Shown here one piece after another: positions 1 through 9,786 of a stretch of DNA of 64,000 nucleotides. Position numbers and translations under genes: made by a program. The first letter of the stretch is position 1. Each line of letters begins with the position of its first letter. The notes below the pieces were generated by a model that worked only from the letters and a program-made list of their open reading frames with translations, had not been told where the DNA came from and did not search any database. The DNA comes from Rhodopseudomonas palustris. Lineage in GTDB: Bacteria > Pseudomonadota > Alphaproteobacteria > Rhizobiales > Xanthobacteraceae. The DNA is taken from assembly GCA_016215605.1 (NCBI GenBank), contig JACRJB010000078.1, positions 62,001 to 126,000 of the forward strand. Reading direction: 5' to 3'.

Positions 1-1451
1 AACGAAGCCAGAAACCAGATCAGCACCATCATCGAGAAGATCGTGGTGCCGGCGCGCTGCAGGAACATCTTGGCGCGGATGTAGATGCCGATCGCAACGC
101 TCTTCAGCCGCGGCAGCTTGTAGTCGGGCAATTCCAGCATGAACGGCGCCGGCTCGTAATCGCGCCACATGAAGAATTTGATCAGCGCCGACACCGCCAG
201 CGCGCTGGTGATGCCGGCCGTGTAGAGGCCGAACATCACCAGCCCCTGGAGGTTGATCCAGCCGAACACCTGCTTGGCCGGGATGAAGGCGGAGATGATC
301 AGGGTGTAGACCGGAATCCGAGCCGAACAGGTCATCAGCGGCGCGATCAGGATCGTTGTCAGCCGGTCGCGGCGATTGTCGATCACCCGCGTCGACATGA
401 TGCCGGGGATCGCGCAGGCGAAGCTCGACAGCAGCGGAATGAAGGCGCGGCCGTGCAGCCCGGCGCCGCCCATGATGCGGTCCATCAGGAACGCGGCGCG
501 GGCCATGTAGCCGAAATCTTCCAGCAGCAGGATAAACAGGAAGATGATGATGATCTGCGGCAGGAACACGATGACGCTGCCGACGCCGGAGATCACGCCG
601 TTCTGCAGGAAGCTCTGCAGCAAGCCTTCCGGGAGGGTGGCGCGGACGAAATCGCCGAGCGCTTCGAAGCCGCCCGAAATCAGCTCCATCAGCGGCTGCG
701 CCCAGGTGAACACCGCCTGGAACATCACGAACAAAATCAGAAACAGGATCGCGAGGCCCGCCACCGGATGCAGGACGACGGAATCGACCTTTGCCGTCAG
801 CGTATGGGGCCGGGCCGGCAGGCTGACGCAGTCGGTGATGATCTGGTCGGCCTCGCGCTGCAGAGCGCGCAGCTCAGCGGTGGTCAGCGGCCGCCAGCCG
901 CTCGTCACGGGCGCGGTTCCGATCTGCGCCGCGAATTCGTCGGTCCGCTTCAGCAGATCGACGGTGCCGCCCTTGCGCACCGCGATCGAAGTCACGACCG
1001 GAATGCCGAGCCGCTCGGACAGCTTTTCGAGATCGACCGTGACGCCGCGGCGCATCGCGATGTCGTACATGTTGAGCACGAGCATCAGCGGCCGGCCGGT
1101 GGCCTTGAGCTCGAGCATCAGCCGGAAGGTCAGCCGGAGATTGGTGGTATCGGCGACGCAGAGCACCAGATCCGGCACCACCTCGCCCGACCTTCGGCCA
1201 AGCACGACGTCCCGGGTGATCTCCTCGTCCGGACTGCGGCCACGCAGCGAATAGGTGCCGGGCAGGTCGAGGATGCTGACGGTGCGACCGCCCGGCGTCG
1301 TGAACACGCCCGCCTTACGTTCGACGGTGACGCCGGGGTAATTCGCAACCTTCTGACGGCTCCCGGTCAACGCATTGAACAGCGAAGTCTTGCCGCTGTT
1401 CGGCGTTCCCACCAGCGCGAGATTGAAGGGCTGACTCTCGATCGAGCTCAT
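1..1451 (-). CDS. feoB: Ferrous iron transporter FeoB (partial, C-terminus beyond window edge)
   Basis: FeoB is the inner-membrane Fe(II) uptake permease with an N-terminal cytosolic G-protein domain. The minus-strand frame opens with ATG at 1451 (MSSIESQPFNLALVG...), carries the P-loop GTPNSGKTS within the first 25 residues and an NMYD-type G4 motif, and stays open to position 1, giving about 483 codons of a protein that is usually well over 600 residues long. The visible end (PFMLELPDYKLP near positions 100-150) is the conserved stretch between gate regions of FeoB, so the reading frame is intact to the edge. It lies 10 bp downstream of feoA, and the pair is surely one operon. The G1 loop has Thr where many FeoBs have Asn (GNPNSGKT), a conservative difference. 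Confidence in identity is high; the C-terminal half cannot be assessed. Confidence 0.95.
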   Translation of the reverse strand, partial: MSSIESQPFNLALVGTPNSGKTSLFNALTGSRQKVANYPGVTVERKAGVFTTPGGRTVSILDLPGTYSLRGRSPDEEITRDVVLGRRSGEVVPDLVLCVADTTNLRLTFRLMLELKATGRPLMLVLNMYDIAMRRGVTVDLEKLSERLGIPVVTSIAVRKGGTVDLLKRTDEFAAQIGTAPVTSGWRPLTTAELRALQREADQIITDCVSLPARPHTLTAKVDSVVLHPVAGLAILFLILFVMFQAVFTWAQPLMELISGGFEALGDFVRATLPEGLLQSFLQNGVISGVGSVIVFLPQIIIIFLFILLLEDFGYMARAAFLMDRIMGGAGLHGRAFIPLLSSFACAIPGIMSTRVIDNRRDRLTTILIAPLMTCSARIPVYTLIISAFIPAKQVFGWINLQGLVMFGLYTAGITSALAVSALIKFFMWRDYEPAPFMLELPDYKLPRLKSVAIGIYIRAKMFLQRAGTTIFSMMVLIWFLAS

Positions 1452-1461
1452 CGCGCAATCG

Positions 1462-1743
1462 TCACATCAATACGACGGCCATCGCCTCGCGTCGCCGGAC
1501 AGCGATCGTGATGTTGTCCACGCGGACGGCGATCGGATCGCGACCGATGATCCCTTCGTGCAGTACTTCGACCTTGGCGCCTTCGACAAAACCCAGCTCG
1601 ATCAACCGGCTTTCCAGCTCTACCGGCTGCAGCGCGGACGCCACCCGCTGGGAATCGATCGCCTGGACGACGCCCCGATAGCCGCGCCGCGCATTCCCGA
1701 GAAGAATGGGTTGGTGGCCGTTGTGATGCAGGTTTGAGGTCAT
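1462..1743 (-). CDS. feoA: Ferrous iron transport accessory protein FeoA
   Basis: This is a small SH3-like cytosolic partner of FeoB, of the length expected for FeoA (93 residues from the chosen start). The chosen ATG at 1743 (MTSNLHHNG) is preceded by GGAAG; an in-frame TTG 15 bp further upstream is possible but less likely. The central RLIELGFVEGAKVEVLHEG and the DPIAVRVDNITIAVRR segments are the typical FeoA core (a glycine-rich turn followed by the 'R...IAVR...A' strand). The stop lies 10 bp before feoB, so the genes are probably cotranscribed from the region upstream of 1743. Confidence 0.93.
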   Translation of the reverse strand: MTSNLHHNGHQPILLGNARRGYRGVVQAIDSQRVASALQPVELESRLIELGFVEGAKVEVLHEGIIGRDPIAVRVDNITIAVRRREAMAVVLM

Positions 1744-2123
1744 TGCCCGTTCTTCCAATCGCGGCTGCGGAGGTCAAGAGATTGAGCCCTGTGCCGCTCC
1801 GAGTTTAGAACGATTGTAACAGGCGCTAACAATTCGCATCTAAGCTGGAACCGACCCGTTTTGGATTGATCCAGCACAAATCCCGCGGCGATTTCGGACC
1901 GTTTCTCATTCCGATCGTCACTGACCGCCGAGGACGGGGCGAGCAGCGATCTCACGGCGCCCGAGCCGTGCAGTTTTGTAAACCATGCGTTGTGAATACG
2001 CCGCTCTCGTCAACCCCGATTAAGGCTTCGGCGAGGCGGCCGTGCGAGCGTTGAAACGACGTTCGGACAAGACAAGGCCCGGCCGGGGAGCATGGCGTCC
2101 CCGCCGTTCACTCGGGATTTGGG
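1744..2123. other. Intergenic region upstream of feoAB
   Basis: About 380 bp without a convincing gene. It should hold the feoAB promoter (minus strand) and the leader of the small plus-strand ORF at 2124. It includes an FNR/FixK-like dyad at 1866-1879 and, at 1805-1820, a half-match to the TTTAGAA element recognised by rhizobial Irr. Neither site is perfect. Confidence 0.5.
1866..1879 (-). promoter_or_regulatory. Candidate FNR/FixK-type box upstream of feoA
   Basis: On the minus strand the sequence is TTGTGCTGGATCAA, which fits the FNR-family pattern TTGA-N6-TCAA at seven of eight positions. It lies about 123 bp upstream of the feoA start. Fe(II) uptake by Feo is useful mainly without oxygen, and FNR-family control of feo genes is established in other bacteria, so the placement makes sense. 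The left half is imperfect, so this is only a candidate. Confidence 0.35.
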
Positions 2124-2291
2124 ATGACGACCAGGAAGCAGGCTTCTCGGAGCCGAGGCAAGGCAAAGCAGGCCGCGACCTACAATACGTCGCTGACGGC
2201 CGTCATCGCCCAAAATCTGGCGAACATGGCGACGGTGTTGGCGTCGTCGGGGTCCGTGCTGCTGTGCCTGCTGATCGTCAAGCGGTTCTGA
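2124..2291 (+). CDS. Small predicted membrane protein, 55 residues
   Basis: This ORF starts with ATG at 2124 shortly after a purine-rich GGGATTTGGG. It encodes a strongly basic N-terminus (MTTRKQASRSRGKAKQ) followed by a neutral middle and one hydrophobic segment near the C-terminus (GSVLLCLLIV), ending KRF. The layout is that of a small single-pass protein with cytoplasmic basic tail. I do not recognise a family. It converges on the 99-residue gene at 2322-2621 with a 30 bp gap. Coding status is uncertain: the length is short, and support comes from the ribosome-binding-like sequence, the amphipathic design and the lack of any better gene here. Confidence 0.4.
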   Translation: MTTRKQASRSRGKAKQAATYNTSLTAVIAQNLANMATVLASSGSVLLCLLIVKRF

Positions 2292-2321
2292 AGATCCCCG
2301 AGACCGCCTCTCGCCATCCGC

Positions 2322-2621
2322 TCAGCAGTGAACGCAGATCGGCTCGGCCCTTCCAAAGCGGTCGAGCATCCGCTCGAACCAGCCCTTGCGATGCTGCAGC
2401 GAGTCGTGGGCCGGCTCGGCCGGCTCGAATTCGGCAATCAACCGAGTCGCGATCAGGACTGCACAGGCCCGCGGCGGGATCGCCCCCACACCCTCGGTGT
2501 GCTTCTTGCCGGCGGCCAGGACCGTGATCAGCCGATCGTCGGTGAGAAAGAACGAGCAATCATAGACGACGCCGTGTTGCTCGACCTGAAACGGATAAAG
2601 GTCCGAGTGATCGTGAGTCAT
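2322..2621 (-). CDS. Conserved hypothetical protein, 99 residues
   Basis: The predicted product (MTHDHSDLYPFQVEQHGVVY...) is a small soluble protein with no signal peptide or membrane segment. The central stretch (DCSFFLTDDRLITVLAAGKKHTEGVGA) looks like alternating beta strands; the C-terminal half is acidic and contains WFERMLDRFGR and a terminal CVHC. Codon use matches its neighbours. I do not recognise the function. It stands alone on the minus strand between feoAB and the cbb operon, whose terminator lies about 250 bp further downstream in the map. Confidence 0.6.
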   Translation of the reverse strand: MTHDHSDLYPFQVEQHGVVYDCSFFLTDDRLITVLAAGKKHTEGVGAIPPRACAVLIATRLIAEFEPAEPAHDSLQHRKGWFERMLDRFGRAEPICVHC

Positions 2622-2864
2622 TGCGTCATCCCCTGATTGTGCCTCGAATCAAGCGGATCCGTCGGCCCCGTACCGAGCTCGATCTGCTGTACTTCCATTG
2701 CACGCTGCGCGGGGACGGCAAAGCGAACGCTGTCGCGAGAGTTAGGCTGCCCCTAACGTTTTCGCGCGAGCTGAAGCTGCAGATTAGGATGAAATCAACG
2801 GAGCACCGATTACCCGCATGACGCTACTGATCAGCGACTACCGTAACGCCCCCGCCGTGAACTC

Positions 2865-2897
2865 AAAAAGAACGGCCCGCCTGGGAGCGGGCCGTTC
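2865..2897 (-). terminator. Rho-independent terminator of the cbb operon
   Basis: A perfect 11-bp stem (GAACGGCCCGC, 2870-2880, pairing with 2887-2897) encloses a 6-nt loop. Read on the minus strand it is followed at once by five T residues (A-tract 2865-2869). It sits about 25 bp beyond the cbbM stop codon, exactly where the operon should end. Confidence 0.9.
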
Positions 2898-2920
2898 GCA
2901 ATCGACGATGGCAAAGCCGC

Positions 2921-4306
2921 TTACGCGGCCGCCAGCTTCAGAGCGTTGCGCCAGTTCGGGAACAGCTTGTCGGCGTCCTGCGGGAAGCTCTCGAAGGCGC
3001 GGGCGAATTCGCGGTGATCCTTGGCGAACTCGACCGGATCGGCCCCGAGCTTCCAGCACTGCTCGGCCTGGCGCAGCGACTTGGCTCCCGCCGCGCCGCC
3101 GTCGATATGGCCGAAGGCGCCGCCGCCCGCCGTCATGATCAGGTTGGAATGGCCGAGATTGTTGAAGAAGCCCGGCATCCGCAGCGCATTCATGCCGCCG
3201 GAAATGATCGGGGTGGTCGGATTCATGCCGAGCCATTCCTGGTGGAAATACGGACCGTCGGCGGCATCCTCGGTGATCATGTAGGCCATCGCGCGGTCGG
3301 CCGCTTCGCCTTCCATCTTGCCGAAGCCCATGGTGCCGGTGTGGATGCCGGAGGCGCCTTGCAGACGGGACATCTTCGACAGCACGAAGGCAGTGTAGCC
3401 GCGCTTGCTCTGCGGCGAGGTCACCGCACCATGGCCGGCGCGATGATAGTGCAGATACTGCTTCGGGAAACGGCGGCGCGCCGTCGTCACCGCGGCCGGG
3501 CCCGCGACGTAGCCGTCGACCAGGAAGGCGATGTGGTCGGCATTCTCGGCGAAGGTCTCGAGAACGTATTCGCCGCGCGCCACCATCTCGTAGTGATCGT
3601 CGGCGGTGATGTTGAACGAGAACAGCTTGGCCTCGCCGGTCTTGTCCTGGGCCCGGCGCATCGCGTCGGCAACCGCACGCACCGTCTCCTTGAACGGCGC
3701 GAACACCTGGTTGCCCTGCGGCTCGTCGTTCTTGATGAAATCGCCGCCGAGCCAGAAATCGTAGCACGCATTGGCGAAGGGCTGCGGCCGCAGGCCGAGC
3801 TTCGGCTTGATGATGGTGCCGACGATGAAACCGCCGTCGACCACCGGACGGCCGAGCACGCGCCACAGATCCTTGATCGTGGTCGAGGGGCCGTCGAACA
3901 GCTTCAGATAGGCCGGCGGGACGTAGAAATCGTGCATCTTGGCGTATTCGACATCGCCCATACCCTGGTTGTTGCCGATCGTCAGCGTCAGGAACGAGGC
4001 GATCATCGCGCGGCCGTCGATCACGTTGCGATCGAACAGTTCGATCGGATAGGCGATCTTCATCAGCTGCTTGGCTTCGTCGATCTCGTACACCAGCGCG
4101 TCGACGCCGCGGGTGAAATCGTCGGTGGTCGAGACTTCGACATTGGTGCCGGTCGACGACTCAGCCGCGAAGTGCGCGGCGGTCTGCAGGAAATTGCCGA
4201 AGCCGTCCTTCGGCTTCATGATGTAGGCGCACAGCACGTGCCGTCCGCCCTCGATCAGATCGCTTTCCTTGAGGGCGAGGTTGGCATAGCGGTTGGACTG
4301 GTCCAT
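2921..4306 (-). CDS. cbbM: Form II ribulose-1,5-bisphosphate carboxylase/oxygenase
   Basis: This is the single-subunit-type (form II) RuBisCO that fixes CO2 on ribulose-1,5-bisphosphate. The start is ATG at 4306 ([10 protein letters not shown]), 461 residues, preceded by CAGGAG; an upstream in-frame codon would add only eight residues that the family lacks. The active-site lysine of IIKPKLGL (about residue 166), the carbamylated lysine of [14 protein letters not shown] (about 191) and the loop-6 lysine of [10 protein letters not shown] (about 329) are all present, so the enzyme should be active. It is the last gene of the cbbFPTAM operon and ends at a strong terminator. A 150-bp gap containing a large stem-loop separates it from cbbA, which may set its expression apart from the upstream genes. 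Confidence 0.98.
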   Translation of the reverse strand: MDQSNRYANLALKESDLIEGGRHVLCAYIMKPKDGFGNFLQTAAHFAAESSTGTNVEVSTTDDFTRGVDALVYEIDEAKQLMKIAYPIELFDRNVIDGRAMIASFLTLTIGNNQGMGDVEYAKMHDFYVPPAYLKLFDGPSTTIKDLWRVLGRPVVDGGFIVGTIIKPKLGLRPQPFANACYDFWLGGDFIKNDEPQGNQVFAPFKETVRAVADAMRRAQDKTGEAKLFSFNITADDHYEMVARGEYVLETFAENADHIAFLVDGYVAGPAAVTTARRRFPKQYLHYHRAGHGAVTSPQSKRGYTAFVLSKMSRLQGASGIHTGTMGFGKMEGEAADRAMAYMITEDAADGPYFHQEWLGMNPTTPIISGGMNALRMPGFFNNLGHSNLIMTAGGGAFGHIDGGAAGAKSLRQAEQCWKLGADPVEFAKDHREFARAFESFPQDADKLFPNWRNALKLAAA

Positions 4307-4352
4307 GACGAACTCCTGAGTGCCGGCCATCGCCGGTGTGATGCATCCCGAA

Positions 4353-4407
4353 AATTCGCCGCGCGAGCGCGCGGCCGCGCGGAGACCCCTCTCCCCGCGC
4401 GCGAATT
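4353..4407 (-). promoter_or_regulatory. Large GC-rich stem-loop between cbbA and cbbM
   Basis: AATTCGCCGCGCG (4353-4365) can pair with CGCGCGCGAATT (4396-4407) with one bulged base; the roughly 30-nt interior is itself GC-rich and partly self-complementary. It lies about 50 nt before the cbbM start in the operon transcript. Possible roles are an mRNA-processing or 5'-protecting element or a partial attenuator; there is no T-tract after it on the minus strand, so it is not a standard terminator. Confidence 0.5.
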
Positions 4408-4459
4408 CTCCCCGTGACTTTATGAACCGCGGTTATCCCGCGTTACTGTAGCTCCGCGC

Positions 4460-5545
4460 TCACTCGGCGGCGCGCGCGACCTGACCGATCTGCGGATCCA
4501 GCGCGCCGGACTTGTAGCGCTTGGCCATTTCCGACAGCGGGATCACCTTGATCTTGCTGGCGTGGCCGGCGGTGCCGAACTGCTCGAAGCGCAGTCGGCA
4601 GATGTCGCGCATCGCATCCATCGCGGGCTTCAGGAACTTGCGCGGATCGAACTCCGCCTTGTTCTGGGTCGCGATCTTGCGGAACACGCCGGTCATCGCC
4701 AGACGGCAGTCGGTGTCGATGTTGACCTTGCGGACGCCGTGCTTGATGCCGCGGACGATTTCCTCGACCGGCACGCCGAAGGTCTGCGGCATCGCGCCGC
4801 CGAACTCGTTGAAGATGTCCTGCAGATCCTGCGGCACCGAGGACGAGCCGTGCATCACCAGATGGGTGTTGGGCAGCCTGCGATGAATCTCTTCGACCAC
4901 TTTCATGGCCAGCACGTCGCCGTCGGGTTTGCGGGTGAACTTGTAGGCGCCGTGCGAGGTGCCCATCGCGATCGCCAGCGCGTCGACCTTGGTGGCGCGG
5001 ACGAAGTCGACCGCCTGATCCGGATCGGTCAGAAGTTGGTCGCGGCTGACCTTGCCTTCGACGCCGTGGCCGTCTTCCTGCTCGCCGCCGCCGTGCTCCA
5101 GCGAGCCCAGCACGCCGAGTTCGCCTTCCACCGAGGCGCCGACCCAATGCGCCATGTCGGTGACGCGGCGGGTGATGTCGACATTATACTCATAGTCGGC
5201 AGCGGTCTTGGCATCGGCCTTGAGCGAGCCGTCCATCATCACCGAGGTGAAGCCGTATTTGATCGCTGTGGCGCAGGTGGCTTCGTCGTTGCCGTGATCC
5301 TGATGCATGCACAGCGGAATGTCGGGATACATCTCGGCCAGCGCGTCGATCATCTTGGCCAGCATGATGTCGTTGGCGTAGGAGCGCGCGCCGCGCGACG
5401 CCTGGATGATCACCGGCGCGTCGACCGCAGCCGCCGCCTCCATGATCGCCAGTCCCTGCTCCATGTTGTTGATGTTAAACGCGGGCACGCCGTAGCCGTG
5501 CTCGGCGGCGTGATCCAGCAACTGCCTCAAGGTGATACGCGCCAT
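4460..5545 (-). CDS. cbbA: Class II fructose-1,6-bisphosphate aldolase, Calvin-cycle subtype
   Basis: The enzyme condenses dihydroxyacetone phosphate with glyceraldehyde-3-phosphate (or erythrose-4-phosphate) in the regenerative part of the Calvin cycle. The 361-residue protein starts [24 protein letters not shown]. It shows the zinc-binding HQDHGND motif, the [10 protein letters not shown] loop typical of the CbbA subtype, GTSHGAYKF, and MHGSSSVP for phosphate binding. It sits between cbbT (41 bp gap) and cbbM in the operon. Length and motifs agree with a complete enzyme. Confidence 0.96.
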   Translation of the reverse strand: MARITLRQLLDHAAEHGYGVPAFNINNMEQGLAIMEAAAAVDAPVIIQASRGARSYANDIMLAKMIDALAEMYPDIPLCMHQDHGNDEATCATAIKYGFTSVMMDGSLKADAKTAADYEYNVDITRRVTDMAHWVGASVEGELGVLGSLEHGGGEQEDGHGVEGKVSRDQLLTDPDQAVDFVRATKVDALAIAMGTSHGAYKFTRKPDGDVLAMKVVEEIHRRLPNTHLVMHGSSSVPQDLQDIFNEFGGAMPQTFGVPVEEIVRGIKHGVRKVNIDTDCRLAMTGVFRKIATQNKAEFDPRKFLKPAMDAMRDICRLRFEQFGTAGHASKIKVIPLSEMAKRYKSGALDPQIGQVARAAE

Positions 5546-5587
5546 GATGGCTCCTGTCTTAAATGTTGAGTGACGACGTGGTCTTGA

Positions 5588-7603
5588 TCAATGCTTGCTG
5601 CTGGCGATCGCGGCCTTGGCCGCGTCGGTGACCGCATCCGCGGTGATGCCGAACTTCTGGTACAGCACCGGCGCGGGCGCCGAGGCGCCGAACCCGGTCA
5701 TGCCGACGAAGGCGCCACCGTCGCCGATCCAGCGCCGCCAGTCGATATCGCGTGCCGCCTCGACGCCGATGCGTGGCGCGGTGCCGAGCACGCTCGAACG
5801 ATACGCATCGTCCTGCTCGGCGAACAACTCGAAGCAGGGCGCCGAGACCACAGCGGCCTTGATGCCGTCGGCTTCGAGCTTGCGCGCCGCTTCCAGCGCC
5901 AGCGACACTTCCGAACCGGTCGCGATCAGTGTGACATCGCGCTGGCCCGGATCGATGACCAAATAAGCGCCACGCGAAACCGGATTGTCGATGACGCCGT
6001 TCGGCCGCGGCAGCATCGGCAGCGCCTGCCGCGACAGCGCCAGCACGGAGGGCCGGCTGTGCTGCTTCAGGGCCGCATCCCACGCCTGCGCGGTCTCGAT
6101 CGCGTCGGCCGGGCGGAACACGAGGACGTTCGGGATCGCCCGCAGCGACGCGACGTGCTCGACCGGCTGATGGGTCGGGCCGTCTTCGCCGAGGCCGATC
6201 GAATCGTGGGTCATCACGTGAATGACGCGCACGCCCATCAGTGCCGCGAGCCGGATCGCCGGACGGCTGTAGTCGGCGAACACCAGGAAGGTGCCGCCAT
6301 AGGGAATGAAGCCGCCATGCAGCGCGATGCCGTTCATCGCCGCCGCCATGCCGAATTCACGGATGCCGTAGTGCAGATAGCCGCCGCCATAGGCGCCGGG
6401 CTTGACCGATGCCGAGCCCTTGGCGTGGGTGAGGTTGGAATGCGTCAGATCGGCCGAGCCGCCGAGCAGGTTCGGCGATGCCGGCACCAGCGCATTGATG
6501 GTGAGCTGCGAGGCCTGCCGGGTGGCGATCGACGGCTGTTCGGCGGCAAAGCCGGCGATCAGAGCCTTGAGCGCGGGTTCGTAGTCGGCTGACAGCTTGC
6601 CGGCGAGCACGTTTTCGAAACCGGCGCGGGTCGCCGCATCGAGGCTGCCGAGTCGCTCGGTCCAGGCCTGATGCGCGGCCTTGCCGCGGCTGCCGGCCTC
6701 GCGCCAGCGTGCCAGGATCGCGTCCGGCACCTCGAACGGCGGGTACGGCCAGTTCAGCGCGGCACGAGTCTTCTCGACCTCGTCGGCGCCGAGCGGTGCG
6801 CCATGGGCTTTCTCTGTGCCCGCGACCTTGGGGGAGCCGAAGCCGATGGTGGTGCGGCAGGCGATCAGCGACGGCCGATCGCTCTTTTTCGCCTGTTCGA
6901 TCGCGGCCGCGACCGCTTCCGGATCATGGCCGTCGACGCGGGTGGTCGCCCAGCCCGACGCCGCAAAGCGCGCGAGCTGATCGTCGGAGCACGACAGCGA
7001 GGTCTCGCCGTCGATCGAGATGTGGTTGTCGTCCCACAACACGATCAGCCGGTTCAGCTTGAGATGGCCGGCCAGCGAGATCGCCTCGTGACTGACGCCT
7101 TCCATCAGGCAGCCGTCGCCGGCGATTACATAGGTAAAGTGATCGACCAGCGCGTCACCGTAACGCGCGTTCATCATCCTTTCGGCGAGCGCCATGCCGA
7201 CCGAGGTGGCGAGACCCTGACCGAGAGGGCCGGTGGTGGTTTCGACGCCGGCGGTGTGGCCGTATTCGGGATGACCGGGGGTCTTCGAGCCCCACTGCCG
7301 GAACGCTTTCAGCTCGTCAGTGGTGACATCGGCATAGCCGGTCAGATGCAGCAGCGCATAGAGCAGCATCGAGCCATGGCCGGCCGACAGCACGAAGCGG
7401 TCGCGGTCGGGCCAGGTGGGGTCTGCGGCATCGAACTTCAGGAAGCGGGTGAACAGCACGGTCGCGACGTCGGCCATGCCCATCGGCATGCCGGGGTGGC
7501 CCGACTTGGCCTTTTCGACCGCATCGATGGCGAGGAAGCGGACCGCATTGGCCATATCGCCATGGCTGACCTGGTCGTGGAGTTCGCGTGCGGGGATGTT
7601 CAA
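5588..7603 (-). CDS. cbbT: Transketolase of the Calvin cycle
   Basis: This is a thiamine-diphosphate enzyme that transfers two-carbon units between sugar phosphates. It is 671 residues long, as expected. The N-terminal domain has [12 protein letters not shown] and the thiamine-diphosphate motif GDG...N ([14 protein letters not shown] then [10 protein letters not shown]). The central pyrimidine domain has the [10 protein letters not shown] glutamate and [17 protein letters not shown]. It begins ATG at 7603 ([19 protein letters not shown]). It lies 34 bp downstream of cbbP and 42 bp upstream of cbbA, and its place in the operon identifies it as the cbb paralogue rather than a housekeeping copy. 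Confidence 0.96.
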   Translation of the reverse strand: MNIPARELHDQVSHGDMANAVRFLAIDAVEKAKSGHPGMPMGMADVATVLFTRFLKFDAADPTWPDRDRFVLSAGHGSMLLYALLHLTGYADVTTDELKAFRQWGSKTPGHPEYGHTAGVETTTGPLGQGLATSVGMALAERMMNARYGDALVDHFTYVIAGDGCLMEGVSHEAISLAGHLKLNRLIVLWDDNHISIDGETSLSCSDDQLARFAASGWATTRVDGHDPEAVAAAIEQAKKSDRPSLIACRTTIGFGSPKVAGTEKAHGAPLGADEVEKTRAALNWPYPPFEVPDAILARWREAGSRGKAAHQAWTERLGSLDAATRAGFENVLAGKLSADYEPALKALIAGFAAEQPSIATRQASQLTINALVPASPNLLGGSADLTHSNLTHAKGSASVKPGAYGGGYLHYGIREFGMAAAMNGIALHGGFIPYGGTFLVFADYSRPAIRLAALMGVRVIHVMTHDSIGLGEDGPTHQPVEHVASLRAIPNVLVFRPADAIETAQAWDAALKQHSRPSVLALSRQALPMLPRPNGVIDNPVSRGAYLVIDPGQRDVTLIATGSEVSLALEAARKLEADGIKAAVVSAPCFELFAEQDDAYRSSVLGTAPRIGVEAARDIDWRRWIGDGGAFVGMTGFGASAPAPVLYQKFGITADAVTDAAKAAIASSKH

Positions 7604-7637
7604 ACCGGCCTCCCGGGAATGGATTGATGACGCATGT

Positions 7638-8513
7638 TTATTTCACACCGCGCTTGCGGTCGACCAGTTGCATGATCAGCGGCGTCAGGATCAGCTGCAT
7701 CGCAAGATCGAGCTTGGCGCCGTGGATGACGATGGAATTGGCGCGCGACATGAAGCTGCCCTGTATCATCGACAGCAGATAGGCGAAGTCGATGCCGCGT
7801 GGATTCTTGAAGCGGATCACCACCATCGACTCGTCGGCGGTCGGAATCCAGCGGGCGATGAACGGGTTGGACGTGTCGACCGTCGGCACCCGCTGGAAAT
7901 TGATGTCGGTCTCGCCGAACTGCGGCACAATGTAGTGCACGTAGTCGGGCATCCGGCGCAGGATGGTGTCGGTCACCGCCTCGGTGGAGTAGCCGCGGTC
8001 GGCACGATCGCGATGCAGCTTCTGGATCCACTCCAGATTGATCACCGGCACCACACCGATCTTGAGGTCGGCGTGCTGGGCGACGTTGACCTTGTCGGTG
8101 ATCACCGCGCCGTGCAGGCCTTCGTAGAACAGCAGGTCGGAATCCGTCGGCAGCGACTGCCACTCCGTGAAGTTGCCCGGCGGGACGCCGTGCAGCGCGG
8201 ATTCCTTGTCGTCGTGCACGTAGTAGCGGGTCTTGCCGGTGCCGGTCGCACCGTAGTCGCGGAACGTCGTCTCCAGTTCCTCGAACAGGTTGGTCTCCGG
8301 GCTGAAGTGAGAGAAGTGCTTGTTGCCCTTCTCCGCTTCCTCGGCCATCCGGGTGCGCATGTCGATGCGGTTGTAGCGGTGAAACGCGTCGCCTTCGATG
8401 TATGCGGCGTTGACGTTCTCGCGGCGGAAGATCTGCTCGAAGGTCCGCTTGACGGACGTCGTCCCGGCGCCGGAGGAGCCGGTGATGGAGATGATCGGAT
8501 GCTTACGGGACAT
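7638..8513 (-). CDS. cbbP: Phosphoribulokinase
   Basis: Phosphorylates ribulose-5-phosphate with ATP to give the RuBisCO substrate, the committed Calvin-cycle step. The product has 291 residues, typical for the proteobacterial class I enzyme. The P-loop [11 protein letters not shown] is at residues 9-19, followed by [22 protein letters not shown] and the LLFYEGLHG segment that carries the catalytic acidic residue. It lies between cbbF and cbbT with gaps of about 34 bp, so the genes are cotranscribed. Confidence 0.97.
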   Translation of the reverse strand: MSRKHPIISITGSSGAGTTSVKRTFEQIFRRENVNAAYIEGDAFHRYNRIDMRTRMAEEAEKGNKHFSHFSPETNLFEELETTFRDYGATGTGKTRYYVHDDKESALHGVPPGNFTEWQSLPTDSDLLFYEGLHGAVITDKVNVAQHADLKIGVVPVINLEWIQKLHRDRADRGYSTEAVTDTILRRMPDYVHYIVPQFGETDINFQRVPTVDTSNPFIARWIPTADESMVVIRFKNPRGIDFAYLLSMIQGSFMSRANSIVIHGAKLDLAMQLILTPLIMQLVDRKRGVK

Positions 8514-8547
8514 GGGTATGCACTTCCAAAAAAGAATGTGGGCGTCG

Positions 8548-9579
8548 TCAGGTCCGGAACAGGCCGCGTCGCCCGAACAAGGGCGCGGTGCGAGAGGCCG
8601 CGCTCGGGTCGAGGTGCAACTGTTCGATGCGATTGACCTTTTCGCTGGAGCCCATGATCAGCGGCGAGCGCTGATGGGTCGAGCGGGCCACGAGGTCGAG
8701 TACGCGTTCGCGTCCGGTGGACGCGCCGCCGCCGGCCTGCTCCATCACGAAGGCCATCGGATGGGTTTCGTACAGCACCCGCAGCCGGCCTTCGCCGTAG
8801 CCCGGGCGCGAGTCGGCCGGATACAGGAATACGCCGCCGCGCGTCAGGATGCGGTACGCCTCCGCGACCAGCGAGCCGATCCAGCGCATGTTGAAATTCT
8901 TGGCGCGCGGACCGTCTGTGCCCGCGAGGCATTCATCGACGAAATCGCGCACCGGCTGCTCCCAGTGGCGATGGTTCGAGGCGTTGATGGCGTATTCGGC
9001 GGTGTCGGCCGGCACCTTCACGCGCTCGCGGATCAGCCTGTAGACGTGGGCCTTGCGGTCCAGCGTAAAGATGTCGACGCCGTCGCCGAGCGTCAGAACC
9101 AGCGAGGTCTGCGGTCCGTAGACCACGAAACCGGCGGCGAGCTGGCAACTGCCCGGCGCTGTGAACGGCGCCACGCCTTCGTCGTTGGGAATGATCGAGA
9201 AAATCGTCCCGACCGTCATATTGGTGTCGATGTTCGACGAACCGTCGAGCGGGTCGTAGGCGATCGAGATCGGGGCCTTCGGGTCGCCCATCAGCAGTGT
9301 ATCGGACTCTTCCGACGCCAGCGCCGCGTAGGGCACGTTCTTCAGGGCCGCAACGATGGCGGCCTCGGCGCGGACGTCGAGATCCTTCTGGACGTCGCCG
9401 TCGGCATTGCTCGCGCCATGCGCCGCGCCGGTGATCCCCGCCAGCGCGCCCTGCCCGATCAATTCGGAAATCTCGATCGACGCCCCGGCGATCGCGCCGA
9501 CCGCCGCCGCAACTGCACGCTTGCGCGCGTCCGTCCCGTAAGAGTCCAAGAGACGTGATAGCGTCTGACCCTGATCCAT
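8548..9579 (-). CDS. cbbF: Fructose-1,6-bisphosphatase (class I) of the cbb operon
   Basis: Removes the C1 phosphate of fructose-1,6-bisphosphate. The start chosen is ATG at 9579 ([15 protein letters not shown], 343 residues), preceded by GGGGGT; a longer frame reaches 9657 but its extra 26 residues are not family-like and would run into the promoter palindrome. The metal/substrate motif [12 protein letters not shown] and the preceding ASEESDT are intact, as is the C-terminal [15 protein letters not shown]. It is the first gene of the operon, and a LysR-type palindrome lies about 100 bp upstream. Confidence 0.95.
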   Translation of the reverse strand: MDQGQTLSRLLDSYGTDARKRAVAAAVGAIAGASIEISELIGQGALAGITGAAHGASNADGDVQKDLDVRAEAAIVAALKNVPYAALASEESDTLLMGDPKAPISIAYDPLDGSSNIDTNMTVGTIFSIIPNDEGVAPFTAPGSCQLAAGFVVYGPQTSLVLTLGDGVDIFTLDRKAHVYRLIRERVKVPADTAEYAINASNHRHWEQPVRDFVDECLAGTDGPRAKNFNMRWIGSLVAEAYRILTRGGVFLYPADSRPGYGEGRLRVLYETHPMAFVMEQAGGGASTGRERVLDLVARSTHQRSPLIMGSSEKVNRIEQLHLDPSAASRTAPLFGRRGLFRT

Positions 9580-9672
9580 CAATACCCCCACAACGCAGCC
9601 TGGCTTCCGCCACCCCCGAGCTCCGTCGCGTGCAGCTTGTGAGCCGAATGGCGGCATAAGAGAAATTTCATT

Positions 9673-9695
9673 TTCCTTGTTACCGCAACAAGAAA
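9673..9695 (-). promoter_or_regulatory. Candidate CbbR (LysR-type) operator upstream of cbbF
   Basis: CTTGTT-ACCGC-AACAAG (9676-9692) is a perfect 6-bp dyad, extended by further TT/AA pairs at 9673-9674 and 9694-9695, and it contains the T-N11-A pattern of LysR-family sites. A second small palindrome (GAAATTTC, 9662-9669) is adjacent, on the cbbF side. Calvin operons are usually activated by CbbR, whose gene is not in this window, so it would act from elsewhere. Confidence 0.55.
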
Positions 9696-9786
9696 TCTTA
9701 TGTCGCGCAGCACCATACCCAAATACCGCACGCGCGGCGGGTCGCCGCCATCTCGCACGGCCCCAGGGTTCCCGCCGTGATGTAGA

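Noticed and set aside
3014-4417. A 467-residue plus-strand frame opposite cbbM
   Set aside because: It is a shadow frame; cbbM on the minus strand has all RuBisCO active-site motifs.
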